From positions 1 through 54,070 of the forward strand of contig NZ_RBAL01000032.1 of the NCBI RefSeq assembly GCF_003626535.1: a DNA stretch of 54,070 nucleotides, in the 5' to 3' direction. The position numbers were made by a program, and so were the translations under genes. This document shows positions 42,885 to 51,923 of the stretch, piece by piece. Within the stretch, counting starts at the first letter, position 1. Each line of letters begins with the position of its first letter. The notes beneath the pieces were generated by a model. It ran no database searches, was not told where the DNA came from, and saw nothing but the letters and a program-made list of their open reading frames with translations. Source of the stretch: Streptomyces hoynatensis (GTDB lineage Bacteria > Actinomycetota > Actinomycetes > Streptomycetales > Streptomycetaceae).

Positions 42885-44129
42885 TCAGGTGCCGCCGTAC
42901 AGGCCGTCGGCGAGCTCGGGGCGGCGCTCGCCGCTGCGCCAGGAGGCCCGGTCCGCGCCGGGCGGGGCGCCCTTGCGGCACACCAGACGGCTGCCGGCGA
43001 AGGCAGCGGAGGAGATCGTCATGTGGTGCTGCCAGCCCACGAACGACCGGCCCTCGAAGTCCGCGACGCCGAAGGTGGTGCGGAACTCCTCGAGTTCCGC
43101 CCTGTGCCGGGCGTGCAGGGGGATGAGCCGCATCATCTCCCCCCAGCGCTTCTGGTCGAGCATGTTCGTGATCCAGTACCGCTCTCGCCCCGGCTTCTCG
43201 GAGGGCTGCGTGATCACCCGGTAGGTGCGCACCGGGCCCGGCGAGTCGGCCAGCCGCACCAGCGCCGTCATCGCGGGGCGCCAGCGGCCGCCGTCCGCCG
43301 CGAGCAGGAGGACCGGATAGCGGCGGCGGCTCCTGTGGCCCCGCGGCACGCAGAGCTCGCGCAGCCTGACCGGGCCCGGGTCGGCGCCGCCGCTCCTGCC
43401 GGGGCCGGGTCCCCCGCCGTACTCCCTCACCTCCAGCCCGCCGTCCACCTCGATCAGGAATTCCTGCGCGCGATTCGAGAGCCCCGGCAGGAGCGCGGGC
43501 AGTCCCTGCACGCCCCGCAGATCCGCCAGCAAGGGAATCGGCTCGCCCGACTCCGCGTACTCACCGAGCGCGTCGAGTATCGCCTGCCATTCCGACTCGA
43601 TCCTGTAGCCGGGAGGAACGGACACCTTTCTTCTCAGGGCCGGATCGGAGCCCCACCGGTCGTCCAGCACTATTCGCCAGCCCACCGGAATGCTGCTGCG
43701 CTCGGCGGTGAGGAAGAGGCCCACCCCAATCTGGGAATTGATCGAGCGGTCGGCCTCCTTGACGAACCTGCGCCTGACCCCCACGGAGTGACTGCCCCGC
43801 TTGGGGATGTGCACGACCCCGACGGAGAGGGCGGAGGGGCTGGTCTCGCGGGCCACGTAGTCGCGCAGCGCACGGCACACCGGCCGCCAGTCCCACGGGC
43901 TCTGGTTGAGGAACTGCTGGAGCGACTGAACGGCCGGGTACGGGACGAAACTCTCCGCGATCCGCCTGATCGATTTCTTCCCCTCCACGCACATAAGCCC
44001 GCGCAGATACACCTCCGCCCAGCGGCGCTGATCGGCCCTGGGAAGCGAGGAAAAAACGTACTGCGAAAACTCCGACACGCCATCCATCAGCAACGCCGGA
44101 AATGAAGAGCTTTCCTGGAGCTCCGACAT
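42885..44129 (-). CDS. IS701-like transposase relative without catalytic Asp (1)
   Basis: 414 residues from ATG 44129 (GGGAGAAGG upstream). Family signs: RADQRRWAEVYLRGL (31-45), VQSLQQFLNQSPWDW, KRGSHSVGVRRRF and the C-terminal DFEGRSFVGWQHHM. Active IS701 enzymes have a DDT-type motif just before the FPKKG; here it is SVGVVHIPKRG, so both Asp are lost (positions 104 and 105). A second Asp remains (LLADLRG). No inverted repeats or target duplication were seen around it. It may be a domesticated DNA-binding protein. A related gene lies 50 bases upstream. Confidence 0.8.
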   Translation of the reverse strand: MSELQESSSFPALLMDGVSEFSQYVFSSLPRADQRRWAEVYLRGLMCVEGKKSIRRIAESFVPYPAVQSLQQFLNQSPWDWRPVCRALRDYVARETSPSALSVGVVHIPKRGSHSVGVRRRFVKEADRSINSQIGVGLFLTAERSSIPVGWRIVLDDRWGSDPALRRKVSVPPGYRIESEWQAILDALGEYAESGEPIPLLADLRGVQGLPALLPGLSNRAQEFLIEVDGGLEVREYGGGPGPGRSGGADPGPVRLRELCVPRGHRSRRRYPVLLLAADGGRWRPAMTALVRLADSPGPVRTYRVITQPSEKPGRERYWITNMLDQKRWGEMMRLIPLHARHRAELEEFRTTFGVADFEGRSFVGWQHHMTISSAAFAGSRLVCRKGAPPGADRASWRSGERRPELADGLYGGT

Positions 44130-44178
44130 GCCTTCTCCCTGCAAGACCGGTACTTGACGAGCCATGGCCGGCGAGTCC

Positions 44179-45408
44179 TCAGATGTCTCGCGTGGAAAGC
44201 GGCCGCCCGGGCGCTTGCCGTCCGGCCTCCAGGCCACGCAGCACGCGGAAGCCATGCGCCAGGGCCACGAGCGTCACGTGGTGGTGCCATCCCCTGAAGG
44301 AACGCCCCTCGAAGTGCAGCAGGCCCGATTCCGCGGCCAGGGCCCCGGGAGCCTCGGCCGACCGGTCCCAGGTCCGCACCAGCCCGGCCAGTTCGGCGGT
44401 CCCGCTGTCACCGAGGTTCGTCAGCCACACCGCCCGCGGCCGCGCCGGCCCCCAGGACCAGTCGGCGAGCACGTGGCGGCGCCGCAGCGGCGCCGAGCCC
44501 TCCCGGACGCCGTTCCTCGCCGCCGGCGCTCCCGCGGGGGCAAGGGTGAACAGGGAACGCGGCGCGCCTGCCATCCTCCCGCCGCGGCGCTCGGGCAGCG
44601 TGGTCCCGCCCTCCCGCAGCGAGGCGGCGGCCACCTGGCCGACGGTGCGCGGGGGAAGGGCCGCGGGACCGAAACGCCCGGCGGCCGGCAGCCGCGTCGT
44701 GGGGGAGACCTGCACGACGTAGGCGATGCCGCGATCGTCGAGGGCGCCGAGCAGGACCTCGGCGTCGCGGTCACCGGTCAGGTCCACCACGACAGGCGCC
44801 CTGGGCAGGCGCCAGCCCACGGCCATCTCGTCCACGGCATCCAGCACGTACCGCCACGGCGGGCGCCAGCGTTCGGAGTCGGGCACCCGGCTCTTGTGCC
44901 GCCGCTCGGTGTCCTCGTCCCACTCCCGCGGGATGTGCAGCCGCCAGTTGACCGGGCAGCTTCCCGAGTCGCCGGCCAGGAACACTCCCGTTGCCAGCTG
45001 GCAGTTCGCCACCCGGCCCATGGACCGGGAGTATTGGCGCGCGACGGCGACCGAGCTGCTGCCGTTCTTGGGGAAGGTCACCTCCCGCACCACCCAGGCA
45101 GCCGGCGGTCGCGCCCGGCCGAGCGCGTCGGCCAGTGCGCTCCTGACCGGTGCCCAGGACCAGGGGCTCTGGTTGAGGAACTGCTGGAGCGACTGGTCGG
45201 CACCGGAGCCGACGAGGTACTCGGAATACTCGGAGATCCGCCTGATCGATTTGCGCCCCGGCACGTTGACCAGGCCCCGCACGTACGTCTTGCCCCACCG
45301 GCGCTGATCGGAGCGGCTCAGCGAGGCGAGCATTTCCTCACAGAATGCCGACAGCATCGCATCGTCCAGGCGCGCGGCGTCGAGTGGTTCCAGCTCCACC
45401 GTGTCCAC
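44179..45408 (-). CDS. IS701-like transposase relative without catalytic Asp (2)
   Basis: 409 residues from GTG 45408 (GGAG five bases before). RSDQRRWGKTYVRGL, QSLQQFLNQSPWSW, FPKNGSSSVAVARQY, NCQLATGVFLAGDSGSCPVN and HFEGRSFRGWHHHV give clear membership. The DD motif is replaced by Arg-Glu (VVREVTFPK); the second Asp (PVVVDLTGD) is kept. Only moderately similar to its neighbour, so this is an old divergence and not a recent duplication. Probably the first gene of a two-gene unit with the previous one. Confidence 0.8.
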   Translation of the reverse strand: MDTVELEPLDAARLDDAMLSAFCEEMLASLSRSDQRRWGKTYVRGLVNVPGRKSIRRISEYSEYLVGSGADQSLQQFLNQSPWSWAPVRSALADALGRARPPAAWVVREVTFPKNGSSSVAVARQYSRSMGRVANCQLATGVFLAGDSGSCPVNWRLHIPREWDEDTERRHKSRVPDSERWRPPWRYVLDAVDEMAVGWRLPRAPVVVDLTGDRDAEVLLGALDDRGIAYVVQVSPTTRLPAAGRFGPAALPPRTVGQVAAASLREGGTTLPERRGGRMAGAPRSLFTLAPAGAPAARNGVREGSAPLRRRHVLADWSWGPARPRAVWLTNLGDSGTAELAGLVRTWDRSAEAPGALAAESGLLHFEGRSFRGWHHHVTLVALAHGFRVLRGLEAGRQAPGRPLSTRDI

Positions 45409-45530
45409 CAGTACTCCAGGTTCTCTGCGGAACGATTCACGCCTCCCGGTCACATTCCGGGGTCGTGCGTGAACTGGACGTACTCATGGTTGCAAGCGGA
45501 GGAAAGTTGTTCCTAGGGCGTATTTGTGGC

Positions 45531-45610
45531 GGTATTCGCAGTGCCAGGAAAGGCGGAGAGAAGAAAAGGCCGCGACACCGGGATCGTGGACACGATCGGG
45601 CGCCGCGGCC
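45531..45610. promoter_or_regulatory. Motif copy and terminator hairpin upstream of second transposase-like gene
   Basis: GGTATTCGCAGTGCCAG (45531-45547) matches the dyad at 32420 in 15 of 17 positions. Next, GGCCGCG (45568-45574) pairs with CGCGGCC (45604-45610) and inner GATCGTG with CACGATC, a branched hairpin 17 nt beyond the EthD gene stop (45628). So the short gap holds both a possible operator for 45408 and the terminator for the next minus-strand gene... its transcript ends here. Confidence 0.5.
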
Positions 45611-45627
45611 GATTGCCGTGCGAGAGA

Positions 45628-46323
45628 CTATCGCGCTTCCGGGCCGATGACCCAGTGCTCGCGGGTGACGAGCCGATGGACGTAGCGGGACTCGACGATT
45701 TCCGCCAGATCGGCTCTCGCCTGTTTGAACTCGGGCGATTCCAGGGCCCGGGTCAGCGCGTCGGCGTCGTCGAACCACAACTGGTAGGCGGCATCGAGCA
45801 CGGCTTCGCCCACGCCGTAGAAGCCATCCCTGGTGTGGCACTGGAGGTAGCGGCGCAGCCCCGGTACCGCCGCCATCTGCGCGGCGTGCGCCCCCAGGCT
45901 CCGCGCGCGGAACTCCGCCAGTGGCAGCCCCTCCCTCCGCTTGACCAGCAGGATCAGCTTGAGCCAGGAGGGATTTGCCGTGGCGGGCGGGCCGGCAACG
46001 ATCTCGTGTGCGTCGGTGTCGAGGACGACGGTCCTCCAGAAGGCCGCCCAGTTGGGCTCGTCGCGCCGTGCGCCCTCGAGGAACTCCGGGGTCTGCAGCG
46101 AGGCCAGCTGCTCCTGCTCGTTGGCGAGCCATATCTCGGCCACGCCGCTCCACAGCGGCTCCCCGGTCTCGTCGCCGAAGGGCACCCGGGTGTCGATCAT
46201 GTATTTCCGGATCTGGGGAATCCTGCTCGCGTACCGGACCGCGTGGACATCGAGCCAGTAGCGCTGAAATTCTGCCTCTGACATACCCGGCTTCGGGGCG
46301 GCGAAAATGAGTTGGTGAATCAT
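45628..46323 (-). CDS. EthD-domain protein, two ferredoxin-like domains
   Basis: 231 residues from ATG 46323. Two related halves: MIHQLIFAAPKPGMSEAEFQ with RYWLDVHAVRYASRIPQIRK, and SWLKLILLVKRREGLPLAEF with GAHAAQMAAVPGLRRYLQCH. Each is a dimeric alpha-beta barrel of EthD type. Such proteins act as cyclases, ring-cleavage helpers or monooxygenase partners in aromatic metabolism. Single gene between hairpin and XRE gene. Confidence 0.85.
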   Translation of the reverse strand: MIHQLIFAAPKPGMSEAEFQRYWLDVHAVRYASRIPQIRKYMIDTRVPFGDETGEPLWSGVAEIWLANEQEQLASLQTPEFLEGARRDEPNWAAFWRTVVLDTDAHEIVAGPPATANPSWLKLILLVKRREGLPLAEFRARSLGAHAAQMAAVPGLRRYLQCHTRDGFYGVGEAVLDAAYQLWFDDADALTRALESPEFKQARADLAEIVESRYVHRLVTREHWVIGPEAR

Positions 46324-46461
46324 CCGGTGCGTTCCGTCCTCTCGGATGCGACCTTCGTCGGTAACCGTTCCCCGACGCATGGTGGAATTATCGTCCGGAA
46401 CGGCGGCGGAAAGCGGTCGAGGCTGGATATCGGAGCGCACTACGTGAAATATGGCTGCCGG

Positions 46462-47274
46462 TCAGGCGTCGGGCACGGGCATGTGTAACACGACGGAATG
46501 GAAGCAGTCGGTCATGCGCATCACGACCAGCTCGAATTGCCGCGTATGCCCGCCGGGCGTCCTGAGTTCACGGACCCGGGGATGGTTCTCCTTCACCTCG
46601 TGGGCCGACCAGTGCCTCCTGAAGTCCTCGCTCGCTTCCCACAGGGCCTCGAACAGCTCCGCGAACCGGTGGTCGCGCGGGCGCATCGCGGAGGCGAGCC
46701 GGAAGCGGGCGACGATGTCCTGGGCGTCCTGGGCCCAATGGACGAGCCGCTCCCTGGCGGCGGGATCGGAGAAGACCCACCACAGCATGTTGCGGCGGCC
46801 GTCGGGCAGCCGCGAAAAGTCGGTGTACCACTGGGCGGCGGCGTCGTTCCACGCGACGACGTCGCCGTACAGGTTGTCGGCGTACACGGGCTGATCGGCG
46901 CCCTGCATCGCACCGATCACCCGGTCCGCCGCAACATCGGCGAGCACCGCCTTCGCCTCCGCGCTGACGGGCGGGTTGCGGCCGTGGGCAAGGAGGTAGA
47001 AGTACTTGCGCTCGTCTTCGTCCAGCCTCAGCACCCGCGTCAAACTCTCGAGGACCTCCGACGAGGCACGGATGTCACGGCCCTGCTCCAGGTACGTGTA
47101 CCAGGTGGGGCTGAGGCCGGCGAGCACCGCGACCTCCTCGCGGCGCAGGCCGCGGGTACGGCGCCGGGGGCCTGCAGGAAGCCCCACGTGGTCGGGCTGG
47201 ATGCGTTCCCTCCGGTTGCGCAGAAAACGCCCCAGGTCTATCAGGCTCTGTGTACGTGCCGACACGCTCCTCAC
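46462..47274 (-). CDS. XRE-family regulator with MmyB-like ligand domain (2)
   Basis: 270 residues from GTG 47274; GTG 47265 (GGAAGG eight bases before) is perhaps the true start. Helix-turn-helix GLRREEVAVLAGLSPTWYTY with LEQGRDIRASSEVLESLTRV, then the MmyB domain (YADNLYGDVVAWNDAAAQWY; WWVFSDPAARERLVHWAQD). Distinct from the first XRE protein. It may control the EthD gene or itself. Confidence 0.9.
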   Translation of the reverse strand: MRSVSARTQSLIDLGRFLRNRRERIQPDHVGLPAGPRRRTRGLRREEVAVLAGLSPTWYTYLEQGRDIRASSEVLESLTRVLRLDEDERKYFYLLAHGRNPPVSAEAKAVLADVAADRVIGAMQGADQPVYADNLYGDVVAWNDAAAQWYTDFSRLPDGRRNMLWWVFSDPAARERLVHWAQDAQDIVARFRLASAMRPRDHRFAELFEALWEASEDFRRHWSAHEVKENHPRVRELRTPGGHTRQFELVVMRMTDCFHSVVLHMPVPDA

Positions 47275-47694
47275 CTTCCGGTCCGGAGAACAATGACTGC
47301 CCGTCCTCAGCTGGATTCGACTCTAAGTCCGTGTTCCACCGGCGCGAACAAGGCCACGAGAAGGCACGCCCTACTGTGACAAGTCGACGATGTGGCAGCT
47401 GCGCAACGCCGCGGCCGTCCGCCCCGGGGCGCCCCCGCCACGCTCCGGGGCCCGGGACGCCGGTCGCCCACCGCGTCGCCGCTCGGACAACTCCCCACGC
47501 GACCCAGGCAGTTCCCAGAGGATTCCCGCACGTCGAAGCCTCTCAGATAACCCTGTGTATCCGCTCCTGCACACGATGCTTCGCCATCGTGGAGGGGGCG
47601 GCAAGCAGTTCTTAACGTAGAAGCGCGGGGAATGCGTCCGCCGTTGCCCGTTTGCCTTCCCGGGCCCGGCCGCATCCCGCCCGACCGGCGGGGC
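47275..47694. other. No gene seen
   Basis: 420 bp between the XRE gene start and the stop of the primase-like gene. It holds the XRE promoter, which I cannot locate exactly, and no frame with good codon pattern. The region around 47360-47620 is somewhat less GC-rich at its edges (TTCTTAACGTAG at 47609). No strong hairpin recognised. Confidence 0.5.
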
Positions 47695-50088
47695 TCACCC
47701 GGCAGCGGCCGCCGCCGGCACGCCGCCCCGGCTTCTCTCCCGCCTCCGCTCCCAGCGGCCCTGGCGACCGCTTCCGGGAGCCCCTTTGCCCGGTCCGCCC
47801 CGCCGGCGAGCCCGGCTGCCGCCCGCCGGGGAGGAACCCGCCTCCTGCACCGCACGGCGGAGACGCCGCGAGCGGGCAGGGGGAGCAGGAGGCCGCGGGA
47901 CGCCGCGCGCCGCTCCCTCTCCGGCACCGGCGGCCCGCGGCGGCAGGCACAGATGTCTCTCCAGCGGACTCGGCGTGCACCGGGCCCGGGCGTACGCCTC
48001 CTCCAGCATCTTCCGCGCTCCCAGGCGCTCAGCCTCGAGCCGCCAGGCCCGCGCGTGATCCGGCCGCCCCTGAGCCGTCCTGGGGTAGGCCCGCCTCTCC
48101 GCAGCCAGTCCGGCCCGGCGCTCCGGCCCAGGCGGGCGCCTGCGCCACTTCTGCGGCCGCGGGGCACTCAGCCACCGCTGCTCCGCCTGCCACCAGCGTG
48201 CGGTCTCCCGGTCGATGCGGAAGAGCACCGAGCGCTCCGCCGCCAGGTCGGGATGGCCCCCGTGCACGACCGCCTCGTGCACGGTCCGCGAGGTCCGCAG
48301 GTATCTGCCCCTTCGATATGCCAGCAGGCCCTGACCCCGCAGGGCCGCCGCGTGACGCGCGACGGTCCGCGCCGAGTAGCCCGTGCGGCGCTGGAGTTCC
48401 GGAAGCGTTGTGCCCCCGCCCTCGGCGGCCAGCAGGGTGCGGTGCACGTGGTGGCCCAGGCCCGTCCACAGGGAGGAGGACCCCGAGTCCACCCACTGGC
48501 CCAACCTGCCCAGGAGCCCCTCGGAAGACTCCCGGGGGGCGTTATCACTTGTGTCAGACCCTGTACGCACCGTGTGCACCGCGCAGACGTGACGGGAGGA
48601 CGCCGGGCAGACGTGACTGTCGGCCAGGGCGACGGTGCGCGCCAGATGCCGCTTCGGATCGGGCGGGGAGACCTCACGGAGCCAGCCGTCGGGGATGAGC
48701 CGATCCCGGATGGCGACATTCACCGTCTGCGGGCTGAACCCGGTGAGCAGGGAGCCACGCCGCACGTCGAGGGTCACCGCGGACTTCCCGGACACCAGGG
48801 CGATCAGCGCGAAGGCACGCAGCACGGCCTCGTCCGCCGGTCCCGTCCGCCGCGACCACCTCTCCGCGCCGGCGGCCTCCATCCGCGCGAGAAGATCCGC
48901 CACCTCCGCGGTGACCGAGGAGCGGGAGGGGGGAAAGGCCCTCCCCCTCGGCATCCGGGCCGCGCACTCCACCGCCAGCTCCCACTGCCTGGCCAGCAGC
49001 CCCCGGGACTCCTGTACGCCGCGGGGGCTTCGCCCACCGGGGCCGCGGGAGGACCGGAAGTACTCCAGCCCCGGCGTGCTACACGCGTCACGCAGCTGCC
49101 GCTCGACCTCCTCGAACGTGACACCCGACAGGGCAAGGGCCAGCAACGCGCCCCAGGCGTGCGCGGAGTGGTCGGCATCGGGCGGCAGCCGCCGCCGGAG
49201 CTTCCCGAGCCCGGCCCCGGACACCGGGCGCCGGCCGGAGAGGGCGGGAAGGCCGCTGCCTGAGCCGAGGACGATCTGCCGCTGCACGACCCGGCCCCGG
49301 CCGTGTCCGAGTACGCTCGGGGGCAGCCTGCGCCCCGAGGCCGCCGCGCGCTCCGGGCTCCCGAGCCGCGGTGCGGGAGCGGGCCTGGCGCACTCGCGAG
49401 CATGCCCCTCCAGGGCGGCTGCCAGGCGGTCGAACCCGCGGAGAGTGCCCCCGCTGGACAGCGCGTCGACCGCCTGGTCGACGTCGTGGTCCACCAGCGC
49501 GGCGTGGCCGCCGGAGCGATGGGCGGCGCCCGGCGGCCGCAAGGCCCCCGTGTTCGCGTTGGTCCACGGCGTCAGGTCCAGCGTGCTCAGGGAGAGGCGT
49601 GCGACCGCACCGGCCGGCGAAGCCGCCAGCATGCGGCAGGCACGCCGGAGCCGCTCGACGAGGCTTTGCGGCAGCGCTGCCTCGCACGCCGTCCACAGGT
49701 GCCGTCCCCCGGAAGGACCGGAGACCACGGCCACGGCCGGCAGTTCGCATTCCCGCAGGAGGGCGGCGAGCTGCCGGGCCTGCGATTCGGTGGCACCCCG
49801 CCCGCCGCGTGCGGCGTCGAGGTCGAAAGCCCACAGCCGCGGCCCCTCGCCGCCCGGCGGAAAGAGATGCATGGCCACCGGCCGGTCCGCCCTGACCTTG
49901 TCGAGCGACGTCCTGACGGGGTATCGGTTGCTCCAGCGGCCGGTGCTTCCGTCCCAGGCGGCGGAGCGCACATAGCGGCGAGGGGAAAGACTTCCCAGGA
50001 ACTTCCTCAGCACACCCTCAGCTTCGGCCGGCACCGGCCTCTCCGGCGAAGGGACAACGCCTTCCCTGCGAAACGAGGAGGAGAACAT
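47695..50088 (-). CDS. Archaeo-eukaryotic-primase-like replication protein
   Basis: 797 residues from ATG 50088 (GGAAGG seven bases upstream). The N-terminal 60-210 has the primase-polymerase pattern: FDLDA (88-92, metal-binding Asp pair), SGPSGGRHLW (123-132), D171 in STLDLTPW and GALRPPGAAHRSGG (181-194). A middle helical domain (305-400) and two winged-helix segments follow (about 430-470, SLLTGFSPQTVNVAIRDRLI; 560-600, LPELQRRTGYSARTVARHAA). The C-terminal 150 residues are Arg/Pro/Ala-rich, basic and probably disordered. Likely a plasmid replication initiator with primase activity. Confidence 0.75.
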   Translation of the reverse strand: MFSSSFRREGVVPSPERPVPAEAEGVLRKFLGSLSPRRYVRSAAWDGSTGRWSNRYPVRTSLDKVRADRPVAMHLFPPGGEGPRLWAFDLDAARGGRGATESQARQLAALLRECELPAVAVVSGPSGGRHLWTACEAALPQSLVERLRRACRMLAASPAGAVARLSLSTLDLTPWTNANTGALRPPGAAHRSGGHAALVDHDVDQAVDALSSGGTLRGFDRLAAALEGHARECARPAPAPRLGSPERAAASGRRLPPSVLGHGRGRVVQRQIVLGSGSGLPALSGRRPVSGAGLGKLRRRLPPDADHSAHAWGALLALALSGVTFEEVERQLRDACSTPGLEYFRSSRGPGGRSPRGVQESRGLLARQWELAVECAARMPRGRAFPPSRSSVTAEVADLLARMEAAGAERWSRRTGPADEAVLRAFALIALVSGKSAVTLDVRRGSLLTGFSPQTVNVAIRDRLIPDGWLREVSPPDPKRHLARTVALADSHVCPASSRHVCAVHTVRTGSDTSDNAPRESSEGLLGRLGQWVDSGSSSLWTGLGHHVHRTLLAAEGGGTTLPELQRRTGYSARTVARHAAALRGQGLLAYRRGRYLRTSRTVHEAVVHGGHPDLAAERSVLFRIDRETARWWQAEQRWLSAPRPQKWRRRPPGPERRAGLAAERRAYPRTAQGRPDHARAWRLEAERLGARKMLEEAYARARCTPSPLERHLCLPPRAAGAGEGAARGVPRPPAPPARSRRLRRAVQEAGSSPAGGSRARRRGGPGKGAPGSGRQGRWERRRERSRGGVPAAAAAG

Positions 50089-50433
50089 GCCACGCCTTCC
50101 GTCCTGAGGAGCAGTTCATCGACTGAACGTCGGACGGTTTCGGAGCCGTACAGAGAATGCTCCGCGCATCCAAGGAGCCGGTGGCCGGGCACCGGCCGGC
50201 TCGCCGGTCGCCCTCCCCGGCCCTGGTATGCGTGCGTGGGGGAACAAGGACTCGGCAGGCGATGCGGTGCCGAACGACGTCATCTGCGTTCGGAAGCCCG
50301 ATGCCATGCAAGCCCGATGTCATGCTCTTCACCGCAGCCGCCGCGGGCTGCGGTGAGTGCGACCAAGCGAAGATTCTCTGCCTTGCTGCGAGAGGAGCCG
50401 AAATCCGTCCTGCTTCCGTGTCGCGGGAATCTC
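50089..50433. other. No gene seen; upstream of primase-like gene
   Basis: 345 bp with the promoter of the primase-like gene and the 3' flank of the third transposase-like gene. A dyad GTTCA-TCGAC-TGAAC lies at about 50117-50131. Small frames have poor codon pattern. Could contain origin sequences for the primase-like protein; no repeats seen. Confidence 0.4.
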
Positions 50434-51705
50434 TCAGAGAGAGCCGGCCAAGGCTATGAGCTGATCGCTCTCGGACACCAGGCGATGGTAGCCGTAGGCA
50501 ACCGAGACGAGTGTCATGTGATGGTGCCAGCCAGGATAGGAACGCCCCTCGAAATCTCGAAGGCCGAACGACTCCTGCATCTCCGAAAGATCTCCCAGGC
50601 TCTGTCTGTGCAGAAGTGCCAGATCCACCATCTCGTCAATGCGCCGGTGCAGTAAGTTGGTTATCCAAAAGCGCGTGGGGCGCCCCTCGACAGGCGACAG
50701 TTCGGCGTACAGGCGATATGTGGGTACATTGCAGTGGCCTGGAATGCGAATTCCTGGTATCCGTATGTAGGAAGAACGCACGGAAAGGGATCGCCGCCGG
50801 TGGCCCACCGGCACGACGGTCGCCCGTTGCGGCGCGCCGCCCAGTGCGATGCAGGCCTCCTGCACCGTGGTGGGCTCCCGGGGAACGCCATTGCACGCCG
50901 GGGGCACGTCCGTGCGGACCCGCGTGAGATACGGATGCGCAACGGCCTCCAGGAAGGCGGGGACCTCCAGCAGAAAGTCGATGTTCCGCTCGGTGAACCC
51001 CGAAATCAGCCGCACGGCGTCCATGGAGTTGTAACACGCATTGGCCACGACCGGCGCGAGGGGAAGCCGCCAGTCGCAGACGAGACGGTCCGTCATCTCC
51101 AGGACGTGATCTGAAGGCGACTGCCGGTCGATGTGTTCGGGAACCCGGGTGCGCTCGCGCCGCTCCCGCTCGTTGATCCATTCGTCGCCCAACGCCAGGC
51201 ACCAGTCGACGGGAAGCGCGCCGTACTCGGTGGCGAGAAAGAGCCCGAGCCCGAGTTGGCAGTTTATGGTTCGGCCTTCCAGCTCCACGAATCTACGGGC
51301 GACCCCCACGGAGTGAATCCCCCGCTTCGGTATGGTCGCCTCGTTGATGACCCATGCCTTGGGGGTGATCTGGTCGTAGACGATCCTGGCGAGCGACTCG
51401 CGCACAGGATTCCAGTCCCACGGGCTTTGATTGATGAATTGCTGTAAGGATTGGACCGCGGCGAGCCGGGAACTCTCGGGGTGGTCGCTCACCATCTTTC
51501 TTATAGCCTTCCTGCCCTTTACGGAGAGCAGGCCGCGTAAGTACACCGCGGCCCAGCGCTTCTGGTCGGCCCGCAGCAGGGAGGAAAACGTTGCCTTCGT
51601 GAACTCTTCGAATTCGATGTGGTGGATCGAGCTCTCTCGAATGGCGCTTACAGGCAAAGCTATACCCCCCCCTATGTCATCTATGCATAGGTCATCATGC
51701 CGCAC
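50434..51705 (-). CDS. IS701-like transposase relative without catalytic Asp (3)
   Basis: 423 residues from ATG 51705; TTG near 51657 after a G8 run is an alternative start. RADQKRWAAVYLRGLL, VQSLQQFINQSPWDW, PKRGIHSVGVARRFV, RTINCQLGLGLFLATEYGAL and DFEGRSYPGWHHHM show the family. The DD motif is Asn-Glu (VINEATIPK) and the second Asp region is VVANACYN, also without Asp. Both expected catalytic acids are therefore missing, making transposition unlikely. Codon use is less GC-biased than in the cargo. No flanking inverted repeats were found by eye. Confidence 0.8.
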   Translation of the reverse strand: MRHDDLCIDDIGGGIALPVSAIRESSIHHIEFEEFTKATFSSLLRADQKRWAAVYLRGLLSVKGRKAIRKMVSDHPESSRLAAVQSLQQFINQSPWDWNPVRESLARIVYDQITPKAWVINEATIPKRGIHSVGVARRFVELEGRTINCQLGLGLFLATEYGALPVDWCLALGDEWINERERRERTRVPEHIDRQSPSDHVLEMTDRLVCDWRLPLAPVVANACYNSMDAVRLISGFTERNIDFLLEVPAFLEAVAHPYLTRVRTDVPPACNGVPREPTTVQEACIALGGAPQRATVVPVGHRRRSLSVRSSYIRIPGIRIPGHCNVPTYRLYAELSPVEGRPTRFWITNLLHRRIDEMVDLALLHRQSLGDLSEMQESFGLRDFEGRSYPGWHHHMTLVSVAYGYHRLVSESDQLIALAGSL

Positions 51706-51923
51706 CGCGAGAGCTTTTCTAGACGGACATAACGTAATCGGATCTCCTTATGGCAGGTGCGTAAGCGGGAGATGGTGAACGTCTTATTCCGTGGCGGTGG
51801 CGGGCGCTCGTTTGAGGAGATGGCGAGTTGTGTGCCTCCTTGTCCGATGTGCCATCGGAAGGGGCGGTGAAATCAGTTTTTGATTGCTTCTTTAAAGGGG
51901 GCTTGCCCCATATTGAATGAAGT
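51706..51923. promoter_or_regulatory. Low-GC divergent gap with hairpin
   Basis: 218 bp between the third transposase-like gene and the next plus-strand gene, clearly richer in A/T. TCCGATG-TGC-CATCGGA (51843-51859) is a perfect 7-bp dyad, and GGGGGCTTGCCCC follows at about 51897. CTATGCATAG lies just inside the transposase-like gene. Likely carries promoters for both sides. Confidence 0.4.

Noticed and set aside
42885..45453. An active insertion sequence or composite transposon
   Set aside because: No terminal inverted repeats, no target-site duplication and no intact Asp motif were found; the two genes differ strongly from each other.
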